This document shows positions 30,306 to 43,309 of a DNA stretch of 64,000 bases, piece after piece. The stretch is from Leptodactylus fallax. Lineage: Eukaryota; Chordata; Amphibia; Anura; Leptodactylidae. A program made the position numbers and the translations under genes. Within the stretch, counting starts at the first letter, position 1. Every line of letters starts with the position of its first letter. The DNA is taken from NCBI GenBank assembly GCA_947044405.1, contig CAMRHE010000115.1, forward strand, positions 2,108,001 to 2,172,000. The letters run 5' to 3'. The notes beneath the pieces are model-generated. The model was given only the letters and a program-made list of their open reading frames with translations. It searched no databases and was not told the origin of the DNA.

Positions 30306-33300
30306 AAAGGCGCGCAGTTGGCGGCCATGAGAGAGTGGGGGCAAAGCTTAAACTTTAGCTATTCTCCTGGCCACCAGAATTTACAATAAACCAAATACAC
30401 GTTTTCAGGCTTTCTTCCTCTAATACAGTATACACTCATAGAGCAATGGGAAAGTGTGCCACGTAATAGAAAACATCTGTTCATTTCCTAATAACCAAAT
30501 CCATTGTATAAATTAACCACAGGGAAAGGTTCAGGATTAGTGGGAGAAATATAAAATGCATGGGTGATACGTATTTACTGTAAGGGGTAGGAAAAATTCT
30601 CCTGGTTAGATTCTGTGGGAAAGGCCCTGCAAGATATTTTCATTTCACAATCGAGATAATGAATGGATGACGAAATCCTCTGTCTCAGGATGCGGTCCTG
30701 TCGCAACTTTTTGTCTAAGAAAGAGGTCATGAGACTGCATGTTATAATGGATAAAACCTATGTGCACTATATCAATTAGAATTTAAAGGGGTTGTCTCAT
30801 TGTGACAACTTATCGATAAATGTTGAATAAATGGATGGCCTACTATGTAATACTTTAATAGGCAAAATCCACCAGAGCGAGAGTTTCTCTGTGTAATTCA
30901 CGATCTTCCTTGGATAATAGAGATGGGTCCCAATGCAGCAACCCATTTGAGGGACCCAGAGGATAGGAATAGTAGTAGATGTCAGCTGTGGCCACTAGAC
31001 TTACCCAACTTACCCTCCAGTTCATCTCCAGAGTTGGTGCAGAGCTGAGGGGGACTGCAGGGTACCTGATAGAGGTGGTAGTTTTCCCCCCAGGACACTT
31101 CCTCTGGTGGTCTTCAGCTCACTGAGCCCGGTGGTAGATAGAATGGTCCTTGGTGGTGAATGCAGGAATGTACTCAGGAGACACAGATTGCAGGTGAACA
31201 ACAGGTCATAACTTTCTGCAGGTGATGTAACTGCAACTAACAGCTTCTAATACCTTGCAGTTCCCAATGGGAGTTCCAATGTAGGATGGGGATGAGTCAG
31301 CTAATGGCTCCCAGCCAGGGATGACCAGATTATCTAGATAGCACCAAATAACTCCAACTTCACATCTACAATCTCTCTTAATCTCTTGAGATGAGTCAGC
31401 TATTCCCAGAAAGGAACTCTCTTCAGAAAATGGCACTCCTCTCTCCACCCCTCTCTTGGCTAACAGCAAAATATCCTCCATCTCACAGCAGAACTCTTGC
31501 TCAGCAGACCTCCAAAAATGCATTTGTACTTGACAGCTGGATGAAGAGTCCTAGTCTCCTCCATTCACCCAGCCAACCATTGAATGGACTGAACTAAGGC
31601 TCATGTAGAAATCTCACCCCAATGGAACAACCCAATCAAAGGGAAAATTGCACAACAAACAGCATAAACTATATACACGTGGCACTTACCCAGCAAAACA
31701 GGAAAACAACTCAACATGCATTCAAGCAGTGACCACAGGGATGCTGCAGCACATGGGGCACACCTCTGTATAACATCCATATATCTAAATAGAGAATATG
31801 AAAAAAAAAGGTTGTCTTCATGTCACAACTGCTTTAATTTACAGGGTGTGTATAACCTGAGTACACAATTGTCAACCTACTCCATAGAACAAAAATGTAC
31901 AAAGTGCCAATTTGTCACAGACCCCCTGTTGTCATAAATAGCACATATTTATATATGCAGTGGTGTAACTAAAGTCTTATTGGCCCCGGTGCAAACTTTG
32001 TACGAGGCCCCCTACCCACCTGCCTACAGTGAATTCTTTATAGTGACGGTTACAGGTGCTGCAGCGGTATTTCAGATACTTGAAAGGGATACAGCTTTAG
32101 TACCCACAACTGTAGTTATAAAGAATACGGAGAGTGAATGCCGCAGCACCCGGGTTGGGGCGTATCACCTTAGTCTAAGGCCGGAAGAGTCCTGGAGAGG
32201 ATGCCGGGAATCGTCAGAAATCCAGGAGAGGTGAGTATAAGTATTTCATATTTTTAGTCACCTCCCCTGGGCTGGCATCTATTGGAAAGGCCACACGAAG
32301 GGCCCCTTTCCATTAACAATATGTACAGCGGTCGGGAAAACAGGCTTTCCCCGACCGCTATTACGGTGGTTTGGGGCCCTGGCCATCTCCAACTGACTGC
32401 AGGCCCTGTACCCCTTCAGGCCCATGATCATTACTCCACTGCATGTATGTGAAATGTGCAAGTCTCTCCATTCGCTTGTAGGAGAGTTCCAAAAACAGCT
32501 GAGGCTGCCTGCTTGGCTATTTTCATTAGTCCTCTGAATGAAGAGATTTTAGCATGCGCTGACGTTTTTCAGTTGCCTGTGACAGTGAACTGGGTCTCAT
32601 TCTTGACATAGTTGTTGGTCCCAGAGGTGAGACTTGCATCTATCAGATATTATGGCATATTGTGTGGTTATAGCAATAAATACCAAGATGTGTGATGCGA
32701 AAGTGTGAATACAGCGCTTTACTGTAGGCTTTTATTTAACAGATACATGCTAAAACTTTTTCTTTCTGCATGTATTTATACCTGGATACACTCAAGTGCA
32801 TAGGCTACTTATCAATGGCAGATTTACATTTACGGAAATCTGCTTATGTTTAGCTGTAGTTTAAAAAGGCATAAACTAGTTGCTGTTTATCACTTTTTAC
32901 AGATCTTGATATATTTGACAGATCCATGACTTTTGGATATGGGATGGACCCTCACTCCTTCCTAAAACCACTCAAACTACAGTAAACACTGACTTTGGAA
33001 TAAACACACAAAACACTTTATTTTGGTGTAAAAATTGCCACAGCTTTATTTAAATCACAGAACTAAAATAATCACAGGAGTCAGGTGAAGTGCTAGACCA
33101 TTGGGATTCACGAATACTGTGAGATCCCCAGCTGTCTGACAAACAGCAGCCCGTCAGACAGAAATAAAGAGGCGGCACGCTCCGGCTTGCAATTCTAGCA
33201 GAGCCAGTACACTTTAAGGGCACCAACAGCCCTGTGCTTAACCACTGTGCCCGCCCCTGGATGACGTTACCATTACGACATCCTTCAGGCTGGCCATTTC

Positions 33301-34682
33301 CAAAGCTCAGCCTGTTCACCACCATGAGGTTTAACCTCCTCTATTAGTTACAATAAGTCCACAATAACTTGCCTGCAACTTCCACCTGACTCCTCAACTG
33401 CCAAAGTAAAGCTGTGACAGTTTACTTATGGACCATGTGACATGTAACATTTTTAGATTCAACTGACTCTCTTTATAATTTTTCTTTTTCAACTTAATAT
33501 TATTTCAATTTATTTATTTGTACACTTATTGCCATTGCCACAAACAAATAACTTAAAAACTAAATATTCACGCAAATGCTATGAAATATGGACTAAACCC
33601 GGCAAACCCCCGACTCACGAAGAGTCATCCTACAGCACTCAGGAGAGGAAATAACCCCTGTGGAGGAAACCTCTAGGGAACCATGGCTGGAGGACTGCCC
33701 TTCCCTTGGGCTTAGAAGGATAACGCCAACATTAACTCATCAAAGTCATCTTAGAATTGTATATATAATACCTTTTTTTTTTTTTAAACAGATTTTACAA
33801 AATTTCTAGGGAGGTCTGTCGGGAGCCCGTCAGAAGCAGCGCCTGACTAACAATTCTCCCAGCCGCAGCGCACCGACAAATATTTCTCGGGTGCTGCATA
33901 ACTTTTTGCCATGTCCTTTTATAACTAGCCTTCCGACAAACACAATAACGCCCAGGAGTACCATACCACCAACGGTCCCCTTTTCCATGAAAGTTCCACC
34001 TTGAAGCGTGCCCTGCCAGACCTTCCTACCTCCGGCTGTCGTGAGTGACGAGACCAGATACACAATTACAGTATCAAACAAAAAAAATTATACAATAATA
34101 GATACATTATACAGGTAAACGTGAAAAAAGCAATTGTAAAATAGTGATTAAAAGAGAGCGGGTGGGAGGGAATTGTTTCCTCCAGTCCTTGTGGTGAGAA
34201 AGAGGAAGAGATAAATGAGAGGAAGAGGAAGTTACATCTATTCCTAAACCCCTCCCTCCCTACAGTAACACACTAGGCACTATATACTCCCAAGGCTGAA
34301 TATACACACATATACTCTTAAAGCTGAACCAGCCTGTATAAATCCACACAACTACTGCACAAAGATGAAACTGCAGGAGTTATTGGTTCCCCCATCCCAA
34401 AGTCATGTCCCCCTTTGCTGATGGCTCTGGGGGTGTCTTTACATTAACATATATAGTTAATGTATACTAGCAACATGTTGTTTTACAATGAGAAAAATGA
34501 TACCTGTCTGATATATGGTGTGCTGTCACCTGCCCATGAATGCAAAAAGAGGAGCTCCACCTGCTATGCAAATCTTCCAAATGTCACGTCTCATGAGACT
34601 TTATGGGGTTTTCCCATTATAGAAGGTGACAGCCTATCTCTGCGGAGTGAGAGGTGAAAACAGCTCTAGTGAAGTGACTGGG
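30306..34682. other. Non-coding, a few weak repeat signals
   Basis: No gene was recognised. 'tttaaaggggttgtctcattgtgac' at about 30784 is a MITE-type end. The segment at 30925-31940 has the feel of an old LTR, but no partner or ends were found. 33000-34100 has no assigned class. 32030-32440 includes a degenerate repeat related to the one at about 16050-16380 ('gtcacctcccctgggc'). Frames are all short (105 codons or fewer) and lack domains. Confidence 0.4.
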
Positions 34683-34890
34683 ACTGAGCTACAGTACCCT
34701 GTACTGGGGGGGTATCTATAGGGGGTGCAGAAGTAGCAGTCACTATCAGGCCCTAGAACCTGAGGGAGCCCCAGAAGTCCCCGACCCCTTGCCATGCAAA
34801 GTATACCACTATTCAAAATAGCACATAGTATTTAGGGGCCTTGTTACAGATTTTGCATTGGGGCCCAGGAGTATAAAAGTGACGTCACTG
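34683..34890. repeat. Dispersed repeat ('ctatagggggtgcag...attttgcattggggccc')
   Basis: It shares 'gggggtgcagaagtagcagtc' and 'acagattttgcattggggccc' with 44637-44765 (there as 'gggggcgcagatgtagcagtc'). The same family surrounds Gypsy element 2. It is non-coding. Confidence 0.6.
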
Positions 34891-37830
34891 CCTGCACAGG
34901 GTTGGCCACAGGATACAGTAGGAGAGACTTCATTGTGAAAGAGCAGCAGGCTCCCTCACTATTGCAGGGGCGCACATCGCCCACACTATGATAATACCCC
35001 CTTGCTTTTGGGAAGACTTGTTGCATGTATTTACAGGTACATGTAAAATTCTACTGCCACCACGGGCCACATCTAACGGCATATACTTGTTAAAGTTGGT
35101 GAGAGATTTGGATGGCTATGGGCTTACAGTAGCCCTGGGCTCCCCAAAAAGGCCATATTGTAATCCGCTACTGGCTGCACAACAAGGGGCTGAATTTCAC
35201 TTTGCAAAAAAACTTTGAAGGGGCTAAACACAGATGTCAGACTGCCACTGGATGGACAGTTCTAGTCTTAGCAAAATACTATCATTTTCTGTGATGTGAA
35301 ATCCCCTTTAATGCACAGTTAACATATCCATAACTTGCGGCACATTATTCTGTATGGTACGAGACCTTCTAATGCGCAGCAGGAAATAACAGCGGCTAGA
35401 ATTACTATTATTCTACCCAGCCTGTAAATAAGAGGAGGTAAGTTTCATCTAGTTGTTTCCAGATACTGTAAAAGCAAAATGTACTCTTCATGCCGGCAAA
35501 GGATGACTAGTGTCCATAGAGCCATATAGAAATAAATTGCCCATGATACGCCCCAAATCTCCACTGTAGCCTTTAATTATGTAAAGAATGCGGACTATTA
35601 CCTTTAAGTATGGTCAGTATATTAGGCAGGTTAGGTTAGGTTTATGACAGGAGCCATTACTCAGAGCAAGATCATAGCATAGATATAATGGACAAGATCA
35701 TCATCCTATCCCCACCACAGGCAACATGTCCTAAGCTTGTTCCCTGACTGTCTGTTTCACTTTTATGCCTTACGTTATATACATGCTCAATCCTATCATG
35801 TATCTACACAACCATACAATGAAAGGGAATCCGTCACATCTATAGGCAGGATGGAATAGACTGGCGGACCATTAAAATAGGGTTACATACAGAGACTGAC
35901 TGACCCCAAGGACTACAATGGGGTCTATTGGGTTGTTTTTAAACTGAAAGCCGCAGGCAAAAAGTTGTGAGTGCAGGACTTTTTCATCCGCCAATTTCAG
36001 GTGGACAATACAATGGAGTCTCCTACAGAGACCCTGACGCAAATGTGAATGTAGCCTTACCATGATGAATTATACTTGGTCAAATGGTCTAACTTGGGTG
36101 TTTCTTGGCAGAATTAAACTAAATATGTTGCAAGAAAAAAAAACTAATATGGCTACCATTTCAGCTCCCACAGGATTAGTCACCCAGATTTCCTAGATTC
36201 CTGAATGGCAAATCTATATAGTCATGCCATAATGCGCTTCCAGTGTCTGTATTATTGCATAACTTGGTATATTTGCTATTTGGAAGTTTGGGAAAGTTGG
36301 GTGACAAATCTATGGAACGTATAATAGCGGTCTCTGATTGTCATCTGCGCAAATACGGAGAAGAAATGGGTGGAAAAAGTAGGTCTACATTTACTGATGG
36401 ATTATTTTCTTGTTAATTTCACAAATTTAGGAAAACTGGAAAGTATTCACGATTGCAGCAAACCCTGAAACGTGTCCCCTTCAATTTACCCAATTTAATT
36501 CAATTTCAAACTGCAAAAGTGTGTAAGTGCAATACCTACCATAATCCACTAGGTGGAGTCTCAGCAATATAAATGATTCTTTTTCACTCTTGGCACAGGG
36601 GAAGCCTCTGGGTATTTATAATGTACAAAATAAATAATTGGGTTTATAGGATGAAACTAAAGTAGATGTCTTCAAAAAGCAAATTATGTGATTTATTCAG
36701 ATAGAGAGAAAATAAAGTTGAGGAGAAAGTGATCTTAAGTCAATGTCCAAACTCTTAGAAATTAAGAATCAGATTGGCAATTACTGTCCGGTGAAAAAAA
36801 ATTAATTGAAAGTGAACCCCCAACTTTTTACTAAAATCCAAACTGTTCTCGGATGCAAATTTATCTTTGATCCATTTACATCCTGCAAGATCCCACTAGT
36901 AATAGGGAGATCCTATAAGAGAGAACTTGGAATCTTAAGCAGTTCTTTTGATATGGTCTCAAGAATCAAAGTATATTGAAATTGTGAGGACAGTTTGCAC
37001 TTAGACCCTGGTATCTAAAATGGCTCAAGGACCTCTTTTCTACCAAGGTTTTTTTGTAAGAAGAAAGATAAAGAGTAATAATGCTGCAATAAAATCCCAT
37101 AAGGTACCTTAATACTACTATTATACACTGCCCATATAATACTGGTATATGGTAGCTATATAATAGTGCCATATAATGCCGAAATAACAGTACCGTACCC
37201 AAATACTACCATGACTGGATAGTAGTTAAAAAGGATTCCAGGTCTTATTTTCTAGGGAAGGATAGCCCATAAATACAGATGCTCACATCTTGTGCACTAG
37301 TTTTCCTATAACTCCAATATATTATGTCTATAAGTGGGTACCCCAATATTATACTGTGCCCCATAATAAACCTGTCCCTACATAACCTTAACAGGGATAC
37401 TACTATAACAAGTCTATTCTATGCATAAGATATATAGTACACTATAACAGTATAGCTTCCTGTATACAGTATGTTAGATTACTTTGACACTTTTGAGAAG
37501 CAAAATGTGTAGGTCATGCTGAGACCTATAGTGCTTTATACATGGCATTATGCATTATACATGGCAATTTTCTGCTGCGGTACTTTACAGCTGTTTCAGT
37601 AACGTATGATATGACGTGAAAAATCATTTCACGTCATATCTAAAAATTGGGATTTTCTTGGGGGTTACTTTTTTCCATTTTGAAGCACGTCTTCCCCTTA
37701 AATTAAAAAAAAAGTCATCAGTTATTATATCGTTGATTGACTTGTCCAATCTCTGGGGCCCCCTGAATGAAGGGACTGTGTTGCTACAGAGAGGGTACAA
37801 AAACCTGGAAAAACTTTTAATAAAGTTCTG
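34891..37830. other. Non-coding, nothing recognised
   Basis: AT-rich DNA without long frames. A short inverted repeat 'atgacgtgaaaaatcatttcacgtcat' sits at about 37611-37637. No gene, RNA or complete element was seen. Confidence 0.5.
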
Positions 37831-38070
37831 CAATTTCTTCATTCATATAGCGCCGACATATTTTGAAGCGCTTTATTCAACCACATCAAATCCCTGTCGA
37901 GCTTCATGATCTAAATTCCAGACTAACTGACCAGTATATTTTTATACCAACCCACACAAACGTGGAGAGAACATACAAACTCCATGCAGATATTGTCCCT
38001 GGTCATATTCACCTTCAGGACCCCAATTCTGCTAGGTAACAGAGCTAACCATTGAGCCACCGAGCCACCC
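37831..38070 (-). mobile_element. tRNA-derived SINE, minus strand
   Basis: On the minus strand the head 'gggtggctcggtggctcaatggttagctc' is tRNA-like, with an A box fitting TRGYNNARNNG (TGGCTCAATGG). The expected B-box region is diverged. The body includes 'atctgcatggagtttgtatg' and the tail 'atgtcggcgctatatgaatgaag', both typical of a SINE family I associate with frogs and other lower vertebrates. It is an old copy with many changes and without intact promoter boxes. Confidence 0.7.
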
Positions 38071-38088
38071 GATTCTTTGTTATATCCA

Positions 38089-38113
38089 TGGTATGGTATG
38101 GTATGGTATGGTA
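38089..38113. repeat. (GGTAT)n microsatellite
   Basis: Five consecutive 'ggtat' pentamers adjoin the SINE head. Confidence 0.85.
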
Positions 38114-39200
38114 CTACAATACTCTTCACCCTAGCCTTGTCTATAAATACCCTAGTCAAGGCAGAGTGGTTTACTGACACCCCCTGACAACAGGGGCACG
38201 TGCCCCACAAACTTCACCTAGCTACTCCCCTGGTTATATGTATAATATACACCTAAACCTCTTCGTAAAAACCAATTGCATTAAAAACTGATCAGGGTAA
38301 CGTTTTGTCTTTTTTTTTGGAGAGGTTTCACATGTCATATATGTTCTTGGGAAGGTGAATAACAACTAATATGGGCAGAAATATAGCTGCCACAGGAGTT
38401 AGTATCCAGCTTTCCAAGGCTCCTGATCCACTTATCTTTGTAGAAATATAAGAGCATCTCCTCAGCGGTGAGCCACATTACATAGTGTCAGGGATACCTC
38501 CTAATATAGCAGCAAAACGTCCGAAACGTCACCTTGGATTGTTTTTCTATCAATAAGAATAAAGCCACTAATATACAGGAGTGTGAAGTTTTATTGGTTT
38601 ATATTACCCAGCTTTCCAAGACTCTGGTTCTGTGTAGAAATATACAGTAATAGAAACATATGTAACATTGAATTAAAGGGCTTTTCACACTAAGAACAGC
38701 ACTAGCGATCAGATACGTGCCTGATCCTTGTGACTCTGACCATTGAGATTCCCAGTGATCACAAGAACAGGGGCCACCAAGTACTCCACGTGGATGGAGA
38801 GGTGGTGCACATGCGTGGCCGCTGCTTCATTCGCATGCAAGAAGTGAATGGAGCTGTGGCCCAACATGTGCACATGAAGCAGTTAGGGCCCCTATTTTTG
38901 GAACCGCTTAGGGGTCCCAGAGGTTGGATGCCCAGGAATTATACACTTAATAGCTGGAAAACCCTATATCCTATAGACAAATCCAGTGTCTGGGAAAGCA
39001 CCATGGAATTTATAAGCTATCACTCAGCTTTCCTGGAATCAGACACATAAGAAACTGCTGACATTAGGCAATGACTAAAGGATTTATATTTTTTGTCATT
39101 TTTTTGAGCGATTGTAAAGCTCTAGCACTTTAACGTCTTGTATGACAGAGCAGTGATTGTACACAGGAGAGTTAGAAAGGGGAGGGCCCATAGAGAGTAG
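38114..39200. other. Non-coding, nothing recognised
   Basis: No ORF with a domain was found (the longest is 106 codons at 38730-39050, overlapping a 'cactaagaacagcactagcgatc' repeat-like stretch). Confidence 0.45.
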
Positions 39201-39339
39201 TCAGAGCTCTGAGAGCGTTCATGTCACCTTATGCACCCAGCTCAGACACAGGACACATACTGTAGAGCTCGCTGCTGCCTATACAACACAACTGACTTAG
39301 AAGAACCCAAACAAACAGCAAGAAGCCTCAGGCGCCTCT

Positions 39340-39530
39340 CCAGATCTGGATATTTAAGGGCTATCTGCATAAGGGCTGCCTCCCTGCTCCTTAGACCATT
39401 GCTTGCAGACTCATCACTGTGACTTACTTACTGCTGTCACTCAGAAGAGTCTTCCTGGGGCTGATCCGGGATTGTTCCTGCTCACATCTTGGATATATTA
39501 CACCTGACTATACTCAGGATGGAAGTCACA
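39340..39530 (+). promoter_or_regulatory. Candidate promoter and first exon upstream of the 500-bp tandem units
   Basis: A TATTTAA box lies at 39351-39357, followed by a less AT-rich stretch. A consensus splice donor AAG|gtgagt occurs at 39722-39730. The first leader-exon unit starts soon after, at about 39772. This arrangement could be a host promoter feeding the exons. It rests on motif matches only. Confidence 0.2.
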
Positions 39531-39830
39531 TATCCTGAAAATACATTGTAACAACTATACTATAATAAGAGGGGTCAGAAGAAACTTTCACGAGGATCCT
39601 TATCTGACTATGATGGTGATTTTTATTGATCTGCTGTGAGCGTACAATATCTGAATGCTTTGGGCTGGCTGGCCAATGGAGGAAGCAGCCGGTGTACTTG
39701 TAGACTGAATTGGCTTGCAAGAAGGTGAGTCAGTCACTTGAGCCTTGTCGGTGTGAACTAAAGGGTCTCGCCACCTCTGCTTGGGACTTGGCTGACATTT
39801 CCATCGCCACTGGCTATCTAGAATCCACAG

Positions 39831-39880
39831 CTGGACAATGCTGCTGTCATCTGCAGGATACATCATGCTGCTTATCTTAG
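39831..39880 (+). other. Candidate leader exon, copy 1
   Basis: It is bounded by 'ccacag' before and 'gtaggt' after. ATG at 39838 reads MLLSSAGYIMLLIL plus one base (phase 1). A hydrophobic core and intact acceptor-like and donor sites are present. Whether it is transcribed is unknown. Confidence 0.35.
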
Positions 39881-40335
39881 GTAGGTCACTTTCCCTTCAT
39901 CTATTGATAAAAGCTGTATTGATTATTTATTGATGTCTCTAAGAAAGCTCGCCATAGACACAAAGATTTGGTTGTGATCGGAGGAGCAGTCCGATCAACG
40001 TCCAATCATATAAATACCCTGATGAAGGAAGAGTGGTTAGTTGGTGGCCCTGCATTAGGGGCCCTACAAGTTACCCATAGCTACACCCACGGTCATTTGT
40101 ATAGCATACAGTAAACCCTATTTAAGATGACCACCCAAAATTGCATCGATAATTGGTCTTCTACAGAAAATCCTGTGTGGATAAAGGAGTGGTCTTTTGG
40201 AAAGGTTTAACTGTATGTTATATATTTTCCTGGAAAAGTTGGGTGGCGACCAATATGGGCACTATCGCAGCTAGTTGCCATCTGCTTGGAACTTGGCTGT
40301 CAATTCCGTCACCACTGGTAATTTAGAATCCACAG

Positions 40336-40385
40336 CTGGACAATGATGCTGACCTCTGTGGGATTCATCATGCTACTCATGTTTG
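40336..40385 (+). other. Candidate leader exon, copy 2
   Basis: The boundaries are the same ('ccacag' and 'gtaggt'). ATG at 40343 reads MMLTSVGFIMLLMF plus one base. Several codons differ from copy 1, yet length, frame and hydrophobicity are kept. Confidence 0.35.
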
Positions 40386-40847
40386 GTAGGTCACTTATTG
40401 TGTCCTTTCATCTATTGATGAAAGCTGTATTGATTATTTATTGACGTCTTAAGTAAAGTTTGCCATAGACACAAAGATTTGGTTGTGATCAGAGGAGTGG
40501 TCCAATCAAAGTCCAATGTAAATAGAAAGAGTTGTTTGTTGGCATCCCCTTGCACTAGAGGTCCTACAAGCTACCTTTAGCTACACCCCTGGTTATATGT
40601 ATAGTATACAGTAAACCCTATGTGAGATGACCACCCATTGAAAAGCAGTCTTCTAAGGGAGGGGAGGAGATCTTGTCTGGATAAGGGGGAAGGTCTTCTC
40701 AAAGTGGTGGTCTTTTTAACTGTGGGTTATAAATATATTCCTGGCAAAGTTGGATGGCACCCAATATGGGCAGTATCACAGCTACCACAGAGGTTGCCAT
40801 CTGCTTGGTTGTCATTTCCTCCACCACTGGCTATTTGGGTTTCACAG

Positions 40848-40897
40848 CTGGACAGTGTTGCCGCCCTGTGCAGGATACATCATGCTGCTTATTTTGG
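40848..40897 (+). other. Candidate leader exon, copy 3 (first ATG lost)
   Basis: Acceptor-like 'tcacag' and donor 'gtaggt' are intact, but the first start codon is GTG (40855). Only the inner ATG at 40882 remains, which would give a five-residue stub before the donor. This copy is probably not functional as a start exon. Confidence 0.3.
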
Positions 40898-41343
40898 GTA
40901 GGTCACATATTTTATCACACTATATTTCCACCTATTGATAAAGTTGTATTGATTATGAATTGACATCTTTAGTGTAGCTCACCATAGACACAAAGATTTG
41001 GTTGTGACCAGAGGAGCGGTCAATCATATAAAAACCTTGGTGAAGGATGAGTGGTTTGTTGGTACCCCATTACACCAGGGGAATATGGCCTACAAGCTAC
41101 CCTTAGCTGTGCCCCTGGTTATCTCTATAGTATACAGTAAACCTTATTTTAGGCTATCACCCAAAATTGCATTGAAAAGCGGAAGCGAGGATGAAATCTT
41201 GTCTGGATAAGGGGTGGTCTTCTCAAGGAGGTGGTCTTTTGGAAAAGTTAAGTTATATAGTTGGGTGGTAACCAATATGGGCACAGAGGTTGCCACTGCT
41301 AGGGATGTCAATTCCATCACTACTGGCTATTTAGGATCCACAA

Positions 41344-41393
41344 CTGGACGATGCTGCTGTCCTCTGCAGGATACACCATGCTGCTTATTTTAG
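41344..41393 (+). other. Candidate leader exon, copy 4 (acceptor changed)
   Basis: ATG at 41351 reads MLLSSAGYTMLLIL plus one base, with donor 'gtaggt'. The preceding acceptor-like AG is AA here ('tccacaa'), so it could serve only as a first exon. Confidence 0.3.
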
Positions 41394-41749
41394 GTAGGTC
41401 ACTTATTATACCACTCTGTAGTTCCATCTATTGATACAAGTTGTATTGAATAATAATAGAAAAGCTCTCTATAGACACAAAGATATAGTTGTGAGTAGAG
41501 GAATGGTCTGAGCAAAGCCATAACTTCCCAGTGCAAAATCTGTTAGAGAGCCCCCAACTACCATGTGGCATTTATAGCACTGGTGTCTTCTTATGTGGCG
41601 GTATTTGGGCCCCCTGAAACACCTGGATCTGGGTGCAATTGCTACCTCTGTACTCCCTATATCATCATTCTGTCAGTAGAGGCTATCCATGGTACCTATA
41701 TATCTATATGTCCACGCATTACTCTTCGAGCTCCTGGTCTCACCTTTAA

Positions 41750-42140
41750 AGGCCTCCATACACCTAAGAGAAAAGTTGAGCAATCCTGAGGAACTTGACT
41801 GACTTAAAGGTGATGTCGGGGAAAGGATTTGGCATGATAAAGTTCAAAATCCAACCCTTTTGTTCTCAGTAGAGAAGTGTCTGGCAGTGGTGAAAAGTCA
41901 ACAGATATTCCTTCTAATTCCCTCATACGCATGCATGCTCAATTCAGCCAGGAGTGCATGTATTTTCAGTGGTGAGAAGAGAATAAGCCACTGCCAGACA
42001 CCTCCAGTGACGGCTTATCTCCCAGAGAGTTAACAAAGAATCGGACATGATAAAATTCAACATCAGCAATGAGGAGGCCCCCATACACATAAGAAAGTCG
42101 GTCAGTCCCATCAGTAAGTTCAGCCAAATTTTCTACAGGT
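41750..42140. mobile_element. MITE-like repeat with internal inverted segment
   Basis: Near-direct copies 'ggcctccatacacctaagag' (about 41750) and 'ggcccccatacacataagaa' (about 42077) flank an inverted pair, 'agtgtctggcagtgg' (41876-41890) with 'ccactgccagacacc' (41988-42002). It is non-coding. The ends are approximate. Confidence 0.5.
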
Positions 42141-42838
42141 GCCAAGTGAACCCTATTTTATTGGGATTTTGGGGTCTATTACTGGCTCAGACATTAGGTA
42201 AATGGTTGCATTGCTGAGGGATTAAACCACATGAGTAAGGTTTATACTATGATAATCCTCCAAGCAATGTTATAATCAGTTCGCGGTGATGTCATCACTT
42301 ATAGATGGAGTCATTCGTCTTGTATAACGTAGAATAACAATCTCGTGTCTACGCCGTAGTTGTACTTAGCCTCTCCAGCTACTATAATAATATCAAAATA
42401 ATAGTATTTTACATGCATAAGAGACCAGCAGTCAGATATCAAGTTGGTCATAGAAGGGCAGATCACACATCAGCATCTGTGATAAGGCATATCTAACCCG
42501 CATCGCAACAAGTCTCTGAATCTTATCAAGGAGACTTTGAGTCATGCTCCATAACAAGGTCACTGGATTGCCCAGCGTGCTACCCAACAACCATTGGGAG
42601 CGTCACATAAAAGGCTGCGTTGTGCATAGCCAAACGAAAACCTACAGTTTCACAGCAGAACATTAGCATCAGGTTGCCTAGCTAATCTTTACAGAGAGGA
42701 ATGGGTTAATAAAGACCAGTAGGACAAGCAATTTTATTTATTTTCTGGGCATCACAGAGAAAGTTATAGGGTTAATATCAAACGAATCTATCAATTATCC
42801 TGAAACATGTCTATTATAGGGTATAATTACTTCTCAAC
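42141..42838. other. Non-coding, nothing recognised
   Basis: There are no long frames and no recognised element before the inverted-repeat element at 42839. Confidence 0.5.
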
Positions 42839-42936
42839 GTTCCTCTGTTATTCCTCCTAGAAATTCATGAATACATTGACTACTGGGTGTCAATGTCTCT
42901 AAGCAGCCTGACATTGACCAGTCAGTGCTGACACTA

Positions 42937-42974
42937 CAGTCATGGCCAAAAGTTTTGAGAATGATACAAATATT
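42937..42974 (+). repeat. Left terminal inverted repeat of the Tc1/mariner element
   Basis: 38 bp beginning CAGTCATGGCC directly after TA. It pairs with 44466-44503 with one mismatch (T here, C in the partner). Confidence 0.95.
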
Positions 42975-43309
42975 AATTTTTACAAAGTCTACTGCTTCAG
43001 TTTTTCTAATGACAATTTGCATATACTCCAGAATGTTATAAAGAGTGATCAGCTTAACAGCAATTACTTGCAAAGTCAATATTTGCCTAGAAAATGAACT
43101 TTATCCCCCAAAACACATTTCAACATCATTGCAGCCCTGCCTTAAAAGGACCACCTAACATCGTTTCAGTGATTGCTCCATTAACACAGGTGTGGGTGTT
43201 GATGAGGACAGGGCTGGAGATCAATCTGTCATGATTAAGTAAGAATGACACCACTGGACACTTTAAAAGGAGGCTGGTGCTTGCCATCATTGTTTCTCTT
43301 CTGTTAACC

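Larger units (their letters stand above)
39772..41530 (+). repeat. Four tandem ~500-bp units, each with a conserved 50-bp leader-like exon
   Basis: Four diverged copies are spaced 505, 512 and 496 bp apart, measured at the 'gtaggtcac' splice donor (39881, 40386, 40898, 41394). Flanks between copies differ by many substitutions and indels. The 50-bp core from 'ctggac' to the donor keeps exactly the same length in all four, and its frame encodes a short hydrophobic peptide ending in a phase-1 donor. That is how signal-peptide exons of many immunoglobulin-superfamily and other secreted proteins end. No matching downstream domain exon was recognised in the window. Confidence 0.6.

Noticed and set aside
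30925..31940. Possible solo LTR
   Set aside because: The composition is suggestive, but no TG...CA ends, target duplication or partner copy could be identified.
33830..34081. 83-codon hydrophobic minus-strand ORF as a membrane protein
   Set aside because: Short, isolated, no supporting context or conserved motif.
38041..38070. tRNA gene suggested by an A-box match
   Set aside because: It is the degenerate head of a SINE. The B box is lost and no cloverleaf can be drawn.
42834..43079. Minus-strand ORF spanning the left end of the Tc1 element
   Set aside because: It crosses the transposon boundary and non-coding terminal region, so it cannot be an ancestral gene.
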